Shown here: positions 41,194-49,635 of the stretch, piece by piece
Layout: every line of letters starts with the position of its first letter
Numbering within the stretch: the first letter of the stretch is position 1
DNA from: Hymenobacter jeongseonensis
GTDB taxonomy: Bacteria; Bacteroidota; Bacteroidia; Cytophagales; Hymenobacteraceae
Direction of reading: 5' to 3'
Assembly: GCF_015694725.1 (NCBI RefSeq)
Contig: NZ_JADQDQ010000015.1
Span: forward strand, 1 to 64,000
DNA: 64,000 nt
Made by a program: the position numbers and the translations under genes
The notes under the pieces: model-generated
What the model saw: only the letters and a program-made list of their open reading frames with translations
The model's database searches: none
What the model was told of the DNA's origin: nothing

Positions 41194-41223
41194 AAAAAGC
41201 CCCTGGCATAACCCGGGGGCTTT
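41194..41223 (-). terminator. Intrinsic terminator of the DUF4412-like gene
   Basis: AAAGCCCC (41196-41203) pairs with GGGGCTTT (41216-41223). On the minus strand the stem is followed by TTTTTGAAA. It starts 5 bases after the minus-strand stop at 41228. The same hairpin has a weak T-run on the plus strand. Confidence 0.75.
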
Positions 41224-41227
41224 GGTC

Positions 41228-41857
41228 TCAGTAAGGGCTCTTGCTGGTCTGCGCATCCGCGGGGATCGCGAAGAACGTGTTGCCCAGCTTCATGGGGTGC
41301 ACCCCGGTCGCCACGCTCTCCATGCTAAACTGAGGGGTCTCGATCACCATCTTCAGCGGGACCGCACCCGCTTTCGAGAGGTAGGCGTACCAGTTGCCGT
41401 ACCGGTGCGCTTGGTACAGGTCTGGGTCCACCGGCAGCCGCGGGCTGAAGTAGTATTTCTGCACCCCGCTTCGGCACACCAGGGTCAACTCGTCGCAGGC
41501 ATACCCCAGGATCGTCGCGGCGCCTTTGCGAAGCGTCATGCTCAGCACGCTGTCGGGGTTCGCGGCCCCGTCATTCCAGAGCAGCTTGTTCGAACCGGTG
41601 AACTTACTGTACAGCTTGTTTTCGCTGTTGCGGTACACCTGCCAGGCCATCTGGGTGCCGTTGAGCTCAGACCGGTAATCCCCTGCTTTGGTGTACCAGT
41701 TCTGCACGTCGCCCATCATGGAATTTAGCTGCCCATTGGAGAGGCCAGGGGTTTTGCTCGTGTAGGTGTTGCGGTAAACGATTTTGCCCTCGAAGTGCTG
41801 GGCATGGGCGACCAGGCAGCTAACGGCCAAGGCAAGGGTGAATAGAAGCTGTTTCAT
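41228..41857 (-). CDS. Secreted DUF4412-like protein
   Basis: The 209-residue protein has a signal peptide (MKQLLFTLALAVSCLVAHAQ) followed by FEGKIVYRNTYTSKTP, a long beta-rich body (YTKAGDYRSELNGTQMAWQV, ATILGYACDELTLVC, YYFSPRLPVDPDLYQ) and MVIETPQFSMESVATGVHPM. This is the pattern of the DUF4412/GLPGLI-like lipid-carrier-shaped proteins of Bacteroidota. The function is unknown. It is the last gene after an ECF sigma factor and a membrane protein on the same strand, 139 bases from the latter, and it has its own clear terminator. It may be a target of the sigma factor. Confidence 0.75.
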   Translation of the reverse strand: MKQLLFTLALAVSCLVAHAQHFEGKIVYRNTYTSKTPGLSNGQLNSMMGDVQNWYTKAGDYRSELNGTQMAWQVYRNSENKLYSKFTGSNKLLWNDGAANPDSVLSMTLRKGAATILGYACDELTLVCRSGVQKYYFSPRLPVDPDLYQAHRYGNWYAYLSKAGAVPLKMVIETPQFSMESVATGVHPMKLGNTFFAIPADAQTSKSPY

Positions 41858-41996
41858 GTTGAAAGGGTAAGGGTAAGGGGTTAGAAAGTAGTGGTTCGTA
41901 ACGAGGGCGCGGACAAGGGGGGCTTGTGGCCGGTGTATGGCGGGCGGGTTTGCCGGTTGCGTCCATTTGGGACGCTGCCCGCAAACAGGCTACGCC

Positions 41997-42641
41997 TCAA
42001 CCGCTATCCCCGAGGGGGGAGTCGAAGCCGGGGGGTGCTTCTAGTTCGCGCAGGTTGGATTCCATGGCTTTGATCCTCGGAAAAAAAACAGCCCGGTAGT
42101 ACCAGTAGCGGAGCAGAAAAGAGAAACCGGTCAGGGCCGCGGAAGCCAGGCTGGTTGTTGCCACAGAGAGGCCGGCGCCGGGGATCTCGAACACCGCGTA
42201 GAAGGCCACCGGGGAGACCACCAGGAAGACGGAGTTGGTGAACCGGTAATAGTTTTTAAATGCCGCCAGGATCCCGCTGAGCGCTTCCCTCGAACTGGCG
42301 CCGGTGTTCTCCGAGAAGATCGCCTCCTGCCGGCGGTAGGTCCACCCAGAGAACAGGGCGAAACCCACCAGGACGGCGACCAGGGGAAGCTTCCCGGCCA
42401 ACGCGCGCGCCCCCAGGCCCCGGTGGTATTGCCAAACCAGGTACCCGGCCGTCAGCAGCACCAGCAGGGCGGCGTTCCACCCGCCGATCCTGTTCCAGAA
42501 GGCACTCTTCTCGCTTAACTCCCCCAGGGAGCTGGCGTTGCGCTCGAGGATCCCGTCCAATGCCTCCCGGGTATGCCCCCCCTGTTCGGACCCTTCCCGG
42601 CGGACGGCGCCCCAGCTTTTTTTGAATTCGTCCAGTTCCAT
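41997..42641 (-). CDS. Membrane protein coupled to an ECF sigma factor
   Basis: The 214-residue protein has a cytoplasmic N-terminal segment (MELDEFKKSWGAVRREGSEQ), then a heptad-like stretch (ALDGILERNASSLGELSEKS). Four membrane segments follow (about 54-70, 84-101, 136-152, 158-180), then a basic tail. Its ATG lies one base after the sigma-factor stop, so it is certainly cotranslated. Such membrane proteins following an ECF sigma factor often act as anti-sigma factors. No zinc-binding anti-sigma motif is present, so this is inferred from context. Confidence 0.75.
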   Translation of the reverse strand: MELDEFKKSWGAVRREGSEQGGHTREALDGILERNASSLGELSEKSAFWNRIGGWNAALLVLLTAGYLVWQYHRGLGARALAGKLPLVAVLVGFALFSGWTYRRQEAIFSENTGASSREALSGILAAFKNYYRFTNSVFLVVSPVAFYAVFEIPGAGLSVATTSLASAALTGFSFLLRYWYYRAVFFPRIKAMESNLRELEAPPGFDSPLGDSG

Positions 42642-42642
42642 G

Positions 42643-43122
42643 CTACGCGATGCTCATGAGTGTCCTTAGTTGGGCCTTGATCCGGTTGAGTTTGAATCCC
42701 ACGTTCGCCTCCGAAATCCCCAGCACCTCGCCCATCTCCCGGTAGCTGCAGTCCTCCAGATAGAGCAGGGTCAGGGCTTGGTCCACCTGGGAGAGCCGCC
42801 GAATGGCCCGGTACATGGCCGCCCTTTCCTCGCGGGAGCCCTCTTCTACGGCCGGCACTTGGAACGCCTCGGGGCCCAGCTCGGCGAATGGCTCGCCCTG
42901 GGTCTCCTTCCGCAGCCGGGTGATCGCCGTGTTGAGCGCGATCCGGTACATCCAGGTGGTGACCTTGGCGCCTCCCCGGAAAGTGGGGTAGGCACGCCAG
43001 AGTTGCAGCACGATGTCTTGAAAGAGGTCTTCCTGGTCTTGCTTGGTGTTGCAGTACATGTTGCAGACCTTTTGGATCAGGCCCTGATGGGTTTCGAGGA
43101 GGAGGAGGAACTGCTCTTTCAA
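42643..43122 (-). CDS. ECF-type RNA polymerase sigma factor
   Basis: The 159-residue sigma-70-family protein has region 2 (about 8-75; VCNMYCNTKQDQEDLFQDIV, LQLWRAYPTFRG, TWMYRIALNTAITRLRKE) and region 4 (about 105-155; LSQVDQALTLLYLEDCSYRE, MGEVLGISEANVGFKLNRIK). It redirects polymerase to its regulon, probably including its own operon. The downstream membrane protein, and perhaps the DUF4412-like gene, belong with it. The sequence gives no sign of the inducing signal. Confidence 0.93.
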   Translation of the reverse strand: MKEQFLLLLETHQGLIQKVCNMYCNTKQDQEDLFQDIVLQLWRAYPTFRGGAKVTTWMYRIALNTAITRLRKETQGEPFAELGPEAFQVPAVEEGSREERAAMYRAIRRLSQVDQALTLLYLEDCSYREMGEVLGISEANVGFKLNRIKAQLRTLMSIA

Positions 43123-43739
43123 GATGCTCGGTGTTTCCCGATTAGTCGGGGAAAGCGGGGAATCCTTAGGGAAACCCGGTTTTTTTTTTACCCTGACGGG
43201 GAAGTAGCGAGGCGAACCCTTCGCGCCGTGCTGGGTTCAGGCAGGTATTTAGCGGGTTCACAGGGTGAAAGGGGGCAATCGTTTTTTTTAGCCCGATGCC
43301 CAGGGCTCGTGCCTGCCCACCCCGCTCCTGGGCACGGGACGATGTCGTCCCGGCGGGCTCAAGGTCGGTGTACGGGCGTGTGATTGCGCGCCAATGCTTC
43401 CATTAGATCATGGCAAACCCTTTGGGTGATGCAACTGCCCGAAAGGGAATGCTGGGTATGCGGGTGGTACATAACGACGGTGGCGGGTGCAAAACGCTCC
43501 CGTAAGCTTGCGGACGGCTAGTTGGGGGGCAAACCTACTAGGACAGGCGCCAGAAGCCCGCTTCGGGGTCTCGTTCAGCTGCGCGAAGCACGGCTGGCCG
43601 TCCCGGCCCGGAGTTCCGCAACACCCACGACCGTTTTCGCGAACGAGTAGGCAAGCAGTGCGGCGGTTGCACCCGGAGCAAGAGGCTGTATTTTTGGGCC
43701 CTCTCCCCCGCGGTGCTACGCCGCTGCTTTGTTCGTGCC
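43123..43739. other. Intergenic region between the divergent sigma operon and a STAS-like gene
   Basis: No gene is supported here. Close to the sigma start lies the short hairpin TCCCGA-TTAG-TCGGGGA (about 43137-43153) and a nine-base T-run. Long open frames in this GC-rich stretch have no protein-like composition. Promoters for both directions should be here but none is clear. Confidence 0.4.
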
Positions 43740-44159
43740 ATGTTGTCTCCAACGACTCCCAAACTCTATTTCGAAAACAAGGCCGGCCGCCTGCTCGAAC
43801 ACCCCGACGGCTACGTGGTGCTGGAGTACAAACCCGGTCCGCGCCAGTTCACGGACTTGCAGGCCTTGCTGGCCCACGTGCGCAACCTGCTCGAGCGCAA
43901 CCGCTGGCACCGCCTGCTCGGGGACCAGCGCCTAATGGCGCCGTTCTCCGAACAGGAACGGGCCTGGATCGTCGAGTATTGGCTCGACCGTTCTCGGCAG
44001 CGGGCCGGGGGCATCCACAGCGCCGTCATCCTGGCCCACGACGTCTTTGCCCGCCTCTCCATGGACCAGGTCACGCACGCCGCCAACGTCTCCGCGCTGA
44101 CGTACCGCGTCTTCGACACCGAAGAGGCGGCGGCGGCGTGGTTGGGGCAAGTAACCTAG
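43740..44159 (+). CDS. SpoIIAA/STAS-like small protein
   Basis: The 139-residue protein begins MLSPTTPKLYFENKAGRLLE and has the DGYVVLEYKPGPRQFTDLQALL strand/helix, W-H-R-L-L-G-D-Q-R-L-M-A-P-F, W-I-V-E-Y-W helix, S-A-V-I-L-A-H-D strand and a final YRVFDTEEAAAAWL. This is the third such protein in the window, and the shared end pattern F-D-x-E-x-A-x-x-W-L links it to the one at 37776. The ATG at 43740 is chosen; an in-frame upstream extension to 43713 is unlikely. The function is unknown. Confidence 0.65.
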   Translation: MLSPTTPKLYFENKAGRLLEHPDGYVVLEYKPGPRQFTDLQALLAHVRNLLERNRWHRLLGDQRLMAPFSEQERAWIVEYWLDRSRQRAGGIHSAVILAHDVFARLSMDQVTHAANVSALTYRVFDTEEAAAAWLGQVT

Positions 44160-44327
44160 CTGCCCTACGGTCACCCCCTTGCGCGATTCGGACCATTTTC
44201 TTAAACGCTTATTTGCTATGAGTTGAACTCATGATTTGGGCATTGCGGGCTGAAATGATAGTTTCAAACCCTCCTCCCTTGCTTCCTTTCGGTATCGTGC
44301 CGGCGATGTACCAGTAGTCGTTGAGTA

Positions 44328-44583
44328 ATGCGCCGGCTCAACGTGCGCGGCCACGCCGGGGCCCACAAAACCATGCTGCTCGCGGCCGTGGCCTACAACC
44401 TCAAAAAACTGCTCAAGCACCGCCCCAACCGGCAACTTAGCCTGGCCGTGGCCCTGCCACGGCCCCTGCTGGCGGTCAATGGGCACGTCAGGCGGCAATG
44501 CCGGCGCTCGGAAGCGCCAACTCGGACCCTCGCCAAGCCGCTGACCAGAAAGTGGACCACTTAAACCGGGTTCTGCAACAGCC
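44328..44583 (+). pseudogene. IS1182-family transposase, 3' relic with right terminal repeat
   Basis: The frame MRRLNVRGHAGAHKTMLLAA, VAYNLKKLLKHRPNRQLSLA corresponds to the last quarter of the IS1182 transposase at 28566-30083 with many silent and a few coding changes. The sequence ends in AACCGGGTTCTGCAACAGCC, the right terminal repeat. The 5' three quarters of the element are absent. A stop before the repeat shows this copy ended inside the element, unlike the intact one. Confidence 0.8.
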
Positions 44584-45029
44584 ACGAAAGTATTAATGAA
44601 CAATAGTGGAATTATGGCTTTGGAGGCAATATTTCCAGCAGTAGCTGTCACATTCAGGGGCAGTCCGCACAACTGCTACACTATATTTTTACCCCAGGCC
44701 AGCACCCACCACTGGAAGCGACTTGCCGAGTTAGTGCAGCATGCCTTTGCCACACACTTTGGGATGTGCGCTTGGTCCCCCCCCGCACCCGGTGGTGCGG
44801 TCCTGAATGCCGGTTAGCAACTATCCACTCAACCGGCGCGAGCCGGTGCCAGTGGGCGTCTGCTGCTTGTTTGGCCCATCCCGGCACTCTATTTTCTGGA
44901 GACAAGTCCGGTTTACAGAGTAACGGCATGAATAGCTTTTTTTATTAAGAATTTGATTGACAGGTATTTGAATATAATATAGGTTGTTGGTATGGCGATG
45001 GTGTATGTTCTGGCACAATCATCATCATT
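44584..45029. other. Intergenic region upstream of the exopolysaccharide locus
   Basis: I see no supported gene. The last 100 bases are AT-rich and contain TTGACA, ATTTG and TATAATATAGG elements (about 44957-44985) that should include the promoter of the receiver gene and perhaps of the whole locus. The spacings do not fit one standard promoter exactly, so I do not assign boxes. Confidence 0.4.
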
Positions 45030-45512
45030 ATGCTACACAAACAACAAAAAGTCTTTCTAGTAGACGACGACCCGTTCTGCCAGAACCTGATGAAGCACGT
45101 CATGAAAACCAACGGGTTTGCGGACGTGCATACTTACGATGGCGGCGCGGCCTGCCTCAACGCCCTCACCGACGAACCGGATATTATTTTCCTGGACCAG
45201 GTGATGGGCAGTGTCTCCGGCATCGACACGCTAAAGGCCGTGAAGCGCTTCAACCCGGACATCTACGTGGTGTTTGTGAGCGGGCAGCACGAAGTGGCTG
45301 TGGCCGTGGAATCGCTCAAGTACGGGGCGTTCGACTACATCGTGAAAGACGAGAAGCTCAGCACCAAGGTGGGCTCGGTGCTGACCAAGATAGAGGGCAT
45401 GGGCGAGCTGCTGGCGCAGAAGCCCACCAGCGTGCCCGAACGTTTGCGGTCGTTTTTCAGCCTCGCCAGCCTCGCGCTGCTATTCGTTCACCCCATTCTC
45501 TTTTCCTGCTAA
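45030..45512 (+). CDS. Single-domain response regulator at the head of the exopolysaccharide locus
   Basis: The 160-residue protein has a receiver domain (about 5-122) with D12-D14, phosphoacceptor D56 in IIFLDQVMGSVSG and lysine in YIVKDEK. The tail (about 135-160) is hydrophobic (RSFFSLASLALLFVHPILFS) and might associate with the membrane, which is unusual for a CheY-like protein. It is the first gene before the exporter, with four bases between them, so it likely regulates or is regulated with the locus. No kinase is adjacent; one is encoded at the far end (62662). Confidence 0.82.
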   Translation: MLHKQQKVFLVDDDPFCQNLMKHVMKTNGFADVHTYDGGAACLNALTDEPDIIFLDQVMGSVSGIDTLKAVKRFNPDIYVVFVSGQHEVAVAVESLKYGAFDYIVKDEKLSTKVGSVLTKIEGMGELLAQKPTSVPERLRSFFSLASLALLFVHPILFSC

Positions 45513-45516
45513 AACC

Positions 45517-46248
45517 GTGGCCAGAAAACTGCTCTTTGGGCTGGTGCTGTGCCTGCTGACGGGCTGCACCCAGAACCTGTTCCAATCGACGGACAAAACC
45601 AAGTACCAAGCGTTTACGACCGACCAAGCCTACGAATACAAGCTGCGGAAAGACGACAAGCTGACCATCAGCGTGTGGGACCACGAAGAGCTGAGCGTGG
45701 GCTCCATCTACAGCGTCAACAGCTCGGGCGAGGAGCAGGGCAAGTGGGTACTGGTGGACCCCGACGGCAAAATCGGGTTCTCCAAAGTCGGGGCGTTTCC
45801 GGTGGAAGGCCTGACCGTGGCGGCGGCGGAAGACAACCTCGAACGCGCCCTGGGCAAGTGGATTGTGAATCCGCAGGTTACCATCCAGGTTCTCAACAAG
45901 GAGGTGACCGTGCTGGGGGAAGTGAACACGCCCGGCCTGCTGCTGCTGCAAAAAGAGCGCAACACGCTGCTGGAAGTGCTGGGCCGCGCCGGCGACCTGA
46001 CCGTGTACGCCGAAAAGCGGCACGTGAAAGTGGCCCGCGCGGAGGGCACGGCCCTGCGCGAAATGGAAATCGACCTCACGCAACTCGACCGCAACTACGC
46101 CAACAACATCGTGGTGCTGCCCGGCGATGTGGTGTACGTGCCGGCCCGCAAAGGCAAGCAATTCGACAAGAAAGCCGGCACCTCTCTGGCCGTCACCTCC
46201 GCCATTACTGCCATCCTTTTATTCACCCGCATCATCACTGGGATATGA
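45517..46248 (+). CDS. Polysaccharide export lipoprotein (Wza/GumB-like)
   Basis: The 243-residue protein has a lipoprotein signal peptide with lipobox LTGC (C17), a Poly_export domain (about 45-125; YKLRKDDKLTISVWDHEELS) and SLBB-type repeats (about 128-215; VTIQVLNKEVTVLGEVNTPG, LLEVLGRAGDLTVYAEKRHV). A final hydrophobic segment follows (about 220-240). It forms or assists the outer-membrane channel for polysaccharide. The start is GTG at 45517, and the stop overlaps the next ATG (ATGA). Confidence 0.92.
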   Translation: MARKLLFGLVLCLLTGCTQNLFQSTDKTKYQAFTTDQAYEYKLRKDDKLTISVWDHEELSVGSIYSVNSSGEEQGKWVLVDPDGKIGFSKVGAFPVEGLTVAAAEDNLERALGKWIVNPQVTIQVLNKEVTVLGEVNTPGLLLLQKERNTLLEVLGRAGDLTVYAEKRHVKVARAEGTALREMEIDLTQLDRNYANNIVVLPGDVVYVPARKGKQFDKKAGTSLAVTSAITAILLFTRIITGI

Positions 46249-48365
46249 ACGAATTAAACCAAAATCTGCGCCTGTTGCGCCCGCTGTGGCGCGGCCTGCC
46301 CATTGTGGCACTCTGCCTAGCCCTGGCCCTGGCCCTGGCCCACCAGTACCTGCGCTACGCCACGCCGCTCTACGAGAGCAGCGCCGAAATCAAGCTGGCC
46401 GAAGTGAACGAAGGCCCCATCAATACCAATCTGATTAAGACGTCGGACGCGTTTGCGCCATTCAACAAGGCCGTGGCCGAGGTGGTGCTGCTCAAATCGG
46501 AGCTGCTGGTGGGCCGGGCCCTGCTCAGCCTGCCCTTCGCCGTCAGCACGTACCGCGTGGGCGAGATTCGCAAGACGGAAATGTATACGGAAAGTCCGTT
46601 TTTGGTCACCATCACGCAGCAAAACGGGCAGTGGGACGACGAGTTGTTCAAGCTGAAGATTGCGCCGAACGGCCGGTTGTTGCTCACCACGCCAGCCGGT
46701 GGGGTGGTGTGGGGCCGGCTGGGGCAGCCAATGAAATTGCCCGGCGCGATGGTGACCATCGCCCCCAACCAGCCCCTGTTGAAAACCCGCCCCGGCCTGC
46801 AGCTGGCCGACCGCTACGAATTTGTGCACCACTCGCCGGCCAAGCTGATGAGCGACGTGCTCGACCGGCTCGACGTAACCAGCGTGGAAAAGGACGTGGC
46901 CGTGATTCGGGTGAGCTACCGCAGCCCCGTGCCCGAGAAGGCCGCCGACCTGGTGAATGCCCTCACCGACGTGTACATGGTCGATTATCTGGAAAACAAA
47001 TACAAGGTGGTGAATGCCTCGGTGGACGTGATTGACCAGCAGCTGCGGGCGGTGAGTGCCAGCCTGAGCCACGCCGAAGACACCGTGCAGGGCTACCGCG
47101 ACCAGAAGCGCATCGTGAACATCGGCCAGGAAACCGAAACCGATTTGCACAAGATTTCGGAGCTGAAGATTCAGCGGGCTAACCTGTACATGAGCCTGGC
47201 GGCGGCCAACGACCTGTACCGCTACATGCAGTCGGGCAAGAAGGATATTTTGCAGCTGGCCCCCACGTTCGGCGCTTTCAACGACCAGTTGTCGAACGAC
47301 ATCGTGAAAAAAATGAAGGACCTGCAGGCCGACCGGCGCGACCTGCTGCTGCGCTTCCGGCCGCAGGATGAGAAGATAGTCGCCATCGACGGGAAACTGG
47401 TGGACCTGAACAACTACCTGCTGGAAAGCATTAAGAACACCCGCAACGCTCTCACCATTAAGTACAACGAGTTGGGTCGCGCCATCGGGCAGGCCCAGCA
47501 CGGCTTTGTGGGCTTGCCCACCCGCGAAAAAAACCTGGCCATTCTGGAGCGCGACTTCCAGCTGAACGAGAAGCTCTACATTCTGCTGCACGAGAAGAAA
47601 ACCGAAGCCGAAATTGCCAAGGCCGCGCCTACGTCGTCGCACCGCATTATTTCGCGGGGCAACGCGGCCGGGGAAGCCGTGGCGCCCAACCACGCGCTGG
47701 TGATGGCCGTGGCCGGGTTTCTGGGCCTGCTCGGCGGCACGCTGCTGGTGTACCTGATTGCGGGGCTGCGCGGCACGCCGGGCGACACCTATGCCGTGCA
47801 GAAAGAATCGAGCCTGCCCCTGGCCACCAGCCTGCCCCACCTGGAATCTCCCGGCCAACAGCTGGCTTTTTTCCGGCAGCTGGCCATCCGGCTCGAGTTG
47901 AAGGGCCTGCTGGCGATAGGCAGCAAGGTGTTGGTGAGCTCCTTCACGGGGGGCGAAGGTCAGACGTTTTTCTTCGAGCACCTGCGGGTAGCGCTGGCCG
48001 CACAGGCCAAAAAGGTGCGCGCCATTCACATCGAAAATGCCGGTTCGCTGAACCCCGACGCCCTGGCCACCGAGCTGCTGCTGGTGCACAACGTGCCCCT
48101 AACCGCCGACAGCCTGAGTCTCGCCGTGATGGCCGGCGCCACCGTGAACCTGGTGCTGGTTGACAGCCGCACCACGCCCCTGCACCGCCTGCGCGAGCTG
48201 GAGCAGCTGGTGGCCGAGTACCAGCTGCCTAACGTGCAGCTCTGCCTGAACCGCGCCGGCTACCGCCCCGGCCTGCTGGCCCGCTTGTGGCAGCGCCCGG
48301 CCCGCCAAACGGCCTGGGCTGCGGCGGCCGATACCGCTCATGCTGGTGCACTGGCTGCGGCGTAG
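46245..48365 (+). CDS. Wzz/GumC-like chain-length and export protein with degenerate BY-kinase domain
   Basis: The 706-residue protein has a first membrane segment (about 18-36), a Wzz domain, a long periplasmic coiled-coil region (about 240-470) with a GNVR-like part near 480-500, and a second membrane segment (about 485-505; ALVMAVAGFLGLLGGTLLVY). The cytoplasmic domain resembles a bacterial tyrosine-kinase P-loop domain. Its Walker A reads SSFTGGEGQT (565-574), with Q573 in place of the essential lysine, and the tyrosine-rich tail is missing. It likely controls chain length but cannot act as an ordinary kinase. Confidence 0.88.
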   Translation: MNELNQNLRLLRPLWRGLPIVALCLALALALAHQYLRYATPLYESSAEIKLAEVNEGPINTNLIKTSDAFAPFNKAVAEVVLLKSELLVGRALLSLPFAVSTYRVGEIRKTEMYTESPFLVTITQQNGQWDDELFKLKIAPNGRLLLTTPAGGVVWGRLGQPMKLPGAMVTIAPNQPLLKTRPGLQLADRYEFVHHSPAKLMSDVLDRLDVTSVEKDVAVIRVSYRSPVPEKAADLVNALTDVYMVDYLENKYKVVNASVDVIDQQLRAVSASLSHAEDTVQGYRDQKRIVNIGQETETDLHKISELKIQRANLYMSLAAANDLYRYMQSGKKDILQLAPTFGAFNDQLSNDIVKKMKDLQADRRDLLLRFRPQDEKIVAIDGKLVDLNNYLLESIKNTRNALTIKYNELGRAIGQAQHGFVGLPTREKNLAILERDFQLNEKLYILLHEKKTEAEIAKAAPTSSHRIISRGNAAGEAVAPNHALVMAVAGFLGLLGGTLLVYLIAGLRGTPGDTYAVQKESSLPLATSLPHLESPGQQLAFFRQLAIRLELKGLLAIGSKVLVSSFTGGEGQTFFFEHLRVALAAQAKKVRAIHIENAGSLNPDALATELLLVHNVPLTADSLSLAVMAGATVNLVLVDSRTTPLHRLRELEQLVAEYQLPNVQLCLNRAGYRPGLLARLWQRPARQTAWAAAADTAHAGALAAA

Positions 48366-49635
48366 CGCGGCAGCCCTGCCGGCCCGCTACTGGGTGGTGG
48401 CGGGCCAGGCGGTGGTGAGCGGCACATCGTTTTTCACCAATATTTTCATTGCCCGGCTGTGCGGCCTGAGCACATTTGGCGAGTACAGCGCCTGGCAGAT
48501 GGTGCTGCTGCTGGCCTTGTCGGTTCAGGGCGCGCTCATTACCCAGCCCATGCAAATAGTGCAGGGCGAAACGGCCCCGGCACAACAGCCGGCCTACCGG
48601 CAGGCGCTGCTGGCCATGCAGCTGGCATTCAGCCTGGTGGCGGTGGCGGCTGTGGCGGGCGGGGCGGCGCTGCTGCCAAGGGGCGCGGCGGAGGTATTGC
48701 CGGCGTTTCTGGTATGCCTGGTGGCGGGCTGCGGGCAGGACACCGCCCGCAAGCTGCTGCTGGCCGAAGGCCGGGTGCGGGCCGCGCTGGTCAGCGACGG
48801 GCTCTCGGCGGGCGGGCAGGTGCTGGTGCTGCTGTACTGGGCGCTGGGTTCCGGCCCGGTGGCGCTGCCGGCGGTGCTCTGGGCCATGGGCCTCACCACG
48901 GTGCCGGCGCTGCTGCTTTCGGGCCGGGTGCTGGGCCTCACGCTCCGCTTTGCGGGGCTGCGGCACTTCGCCGGGGCGCACTGGCGGCGGGCGCGGTGGC
49001 TGCTGCCCACGGCGCTGCTGCAGTGGGCCTCGTCGAATGCCTTGCTGGTGTTTGCCGGCTTTATGGGCAGCGCGGCCATGCTGGGCATCCTGCGGCTGGC
49101 GCAAACCCTGATGGGCGTGCTCAACGTGGGCTTACAGGCCGTGGAAAACTACGCGCTGCCCCGGCTTAGCCAGACGTTTCATCGGCAGCCGCACCTGTTT
49201 GCGGCGCAGCGGGCGCGGCTGGGGCGCACGTTGCTGCTGGTGGCCGCGCTGCCGCTGGCGCTGCTGTTTGCGCTGGCCGGGCCCCTAGTGGGCTGGCTGC
49301 AGGCCGGCAGCGAGGCGCACGCCAACGTGCTGCGCTGGTGCTGCCTGCTGTACGTGGTGATTCTGCTGGTGTACCCGCTGCGGCTGTCGGTGCGCCTGCT
49401 GGCCAACGCCCGGCTCTACTTCGAAGGCTACGTGCTGAGCGTGGCGGTGTCGTTTGGCCTGGCCCGCTGGCTGATTGGGCAGTGGCAGGCCAGCGGAGTA
49501 GTGCTGGGCTGGGTGGTGGCCCAGGCCGTGCTGGGGTTGTACTGGGCGCTGGCCGTGCGGCGGGTGCAGGTGAAAAGTGTTGAAAACAAGGGTATTGAAA
49601 CCATTATTCCCGCGCTACAAGCGGAAAACGCATGA
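48340..49635 (+). CDS. Polysaccharide flippase (Wzx/oligosaccharide-repeat transporter family)
   Basis: The 431-residue protein has 12 or so predicted membrane segments over its whole length, starting WVVAGQAVVSGTSFFTNIFI (a typical MATE/PST N-terminus). It presumably flips lipid-linked repeat units across the inner membrane. It overlaps the upstream Wzz-like gene by 26 bases and the next glycosyltransferase as ATGA, so it is tightly embedded in the operon. Sequence identity to characterised Wzx proteins is always low; the assignment rests on topology and context. Confidence 0.85.
   Translation: MLVHWLRRSAAALPARYWVVAGQAVVSGTSFFTNIFIARLCGLSTFGEYSAWQMVLLLALSVQGALITQPMQIVQGETAPAQQPAYRQALLAMQLAFSLVAVAAVAGGAALLPRGAAEVLPAFLVCLVAGCGQDTARKLLLAEGRVRAALVSDGLSAGGQVLVLLYWALGSGPVALPAVLWAMGLTTVPALLLSGRVLGLTLRFAGLRHFAGAHWRRARWLLPTALLQWASSNALLVFAGFMGSAAMLGILRLAQTLMGVLNVGLQAVENYALPRLSQTFHRQPHLFAAQRARLGRTLLLVAALPLALLFALAGPLVGWLQAGSEAHANVLRWCCLLYVVILLVYPLRLSVRLLANARLYFEGYVLSVAVSFGLARWLIGQWQASGVVLGWVVAQAVLGLYWALAVRRVQVKSVENKGIETIIPALQAENA

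Noticed and set aside
43408..43752. Open frame upstream of the third STAS-like gene, minus strand
   Set aside because: Cys/Arg/Pro-rich composition typical of antisense reading of GC-rich DNA, and no domain pattern.
44596..44817. Possible small gene after the IS1182 relic
   Set aside because: No clean domain pattern, low-complexity end and no context support.
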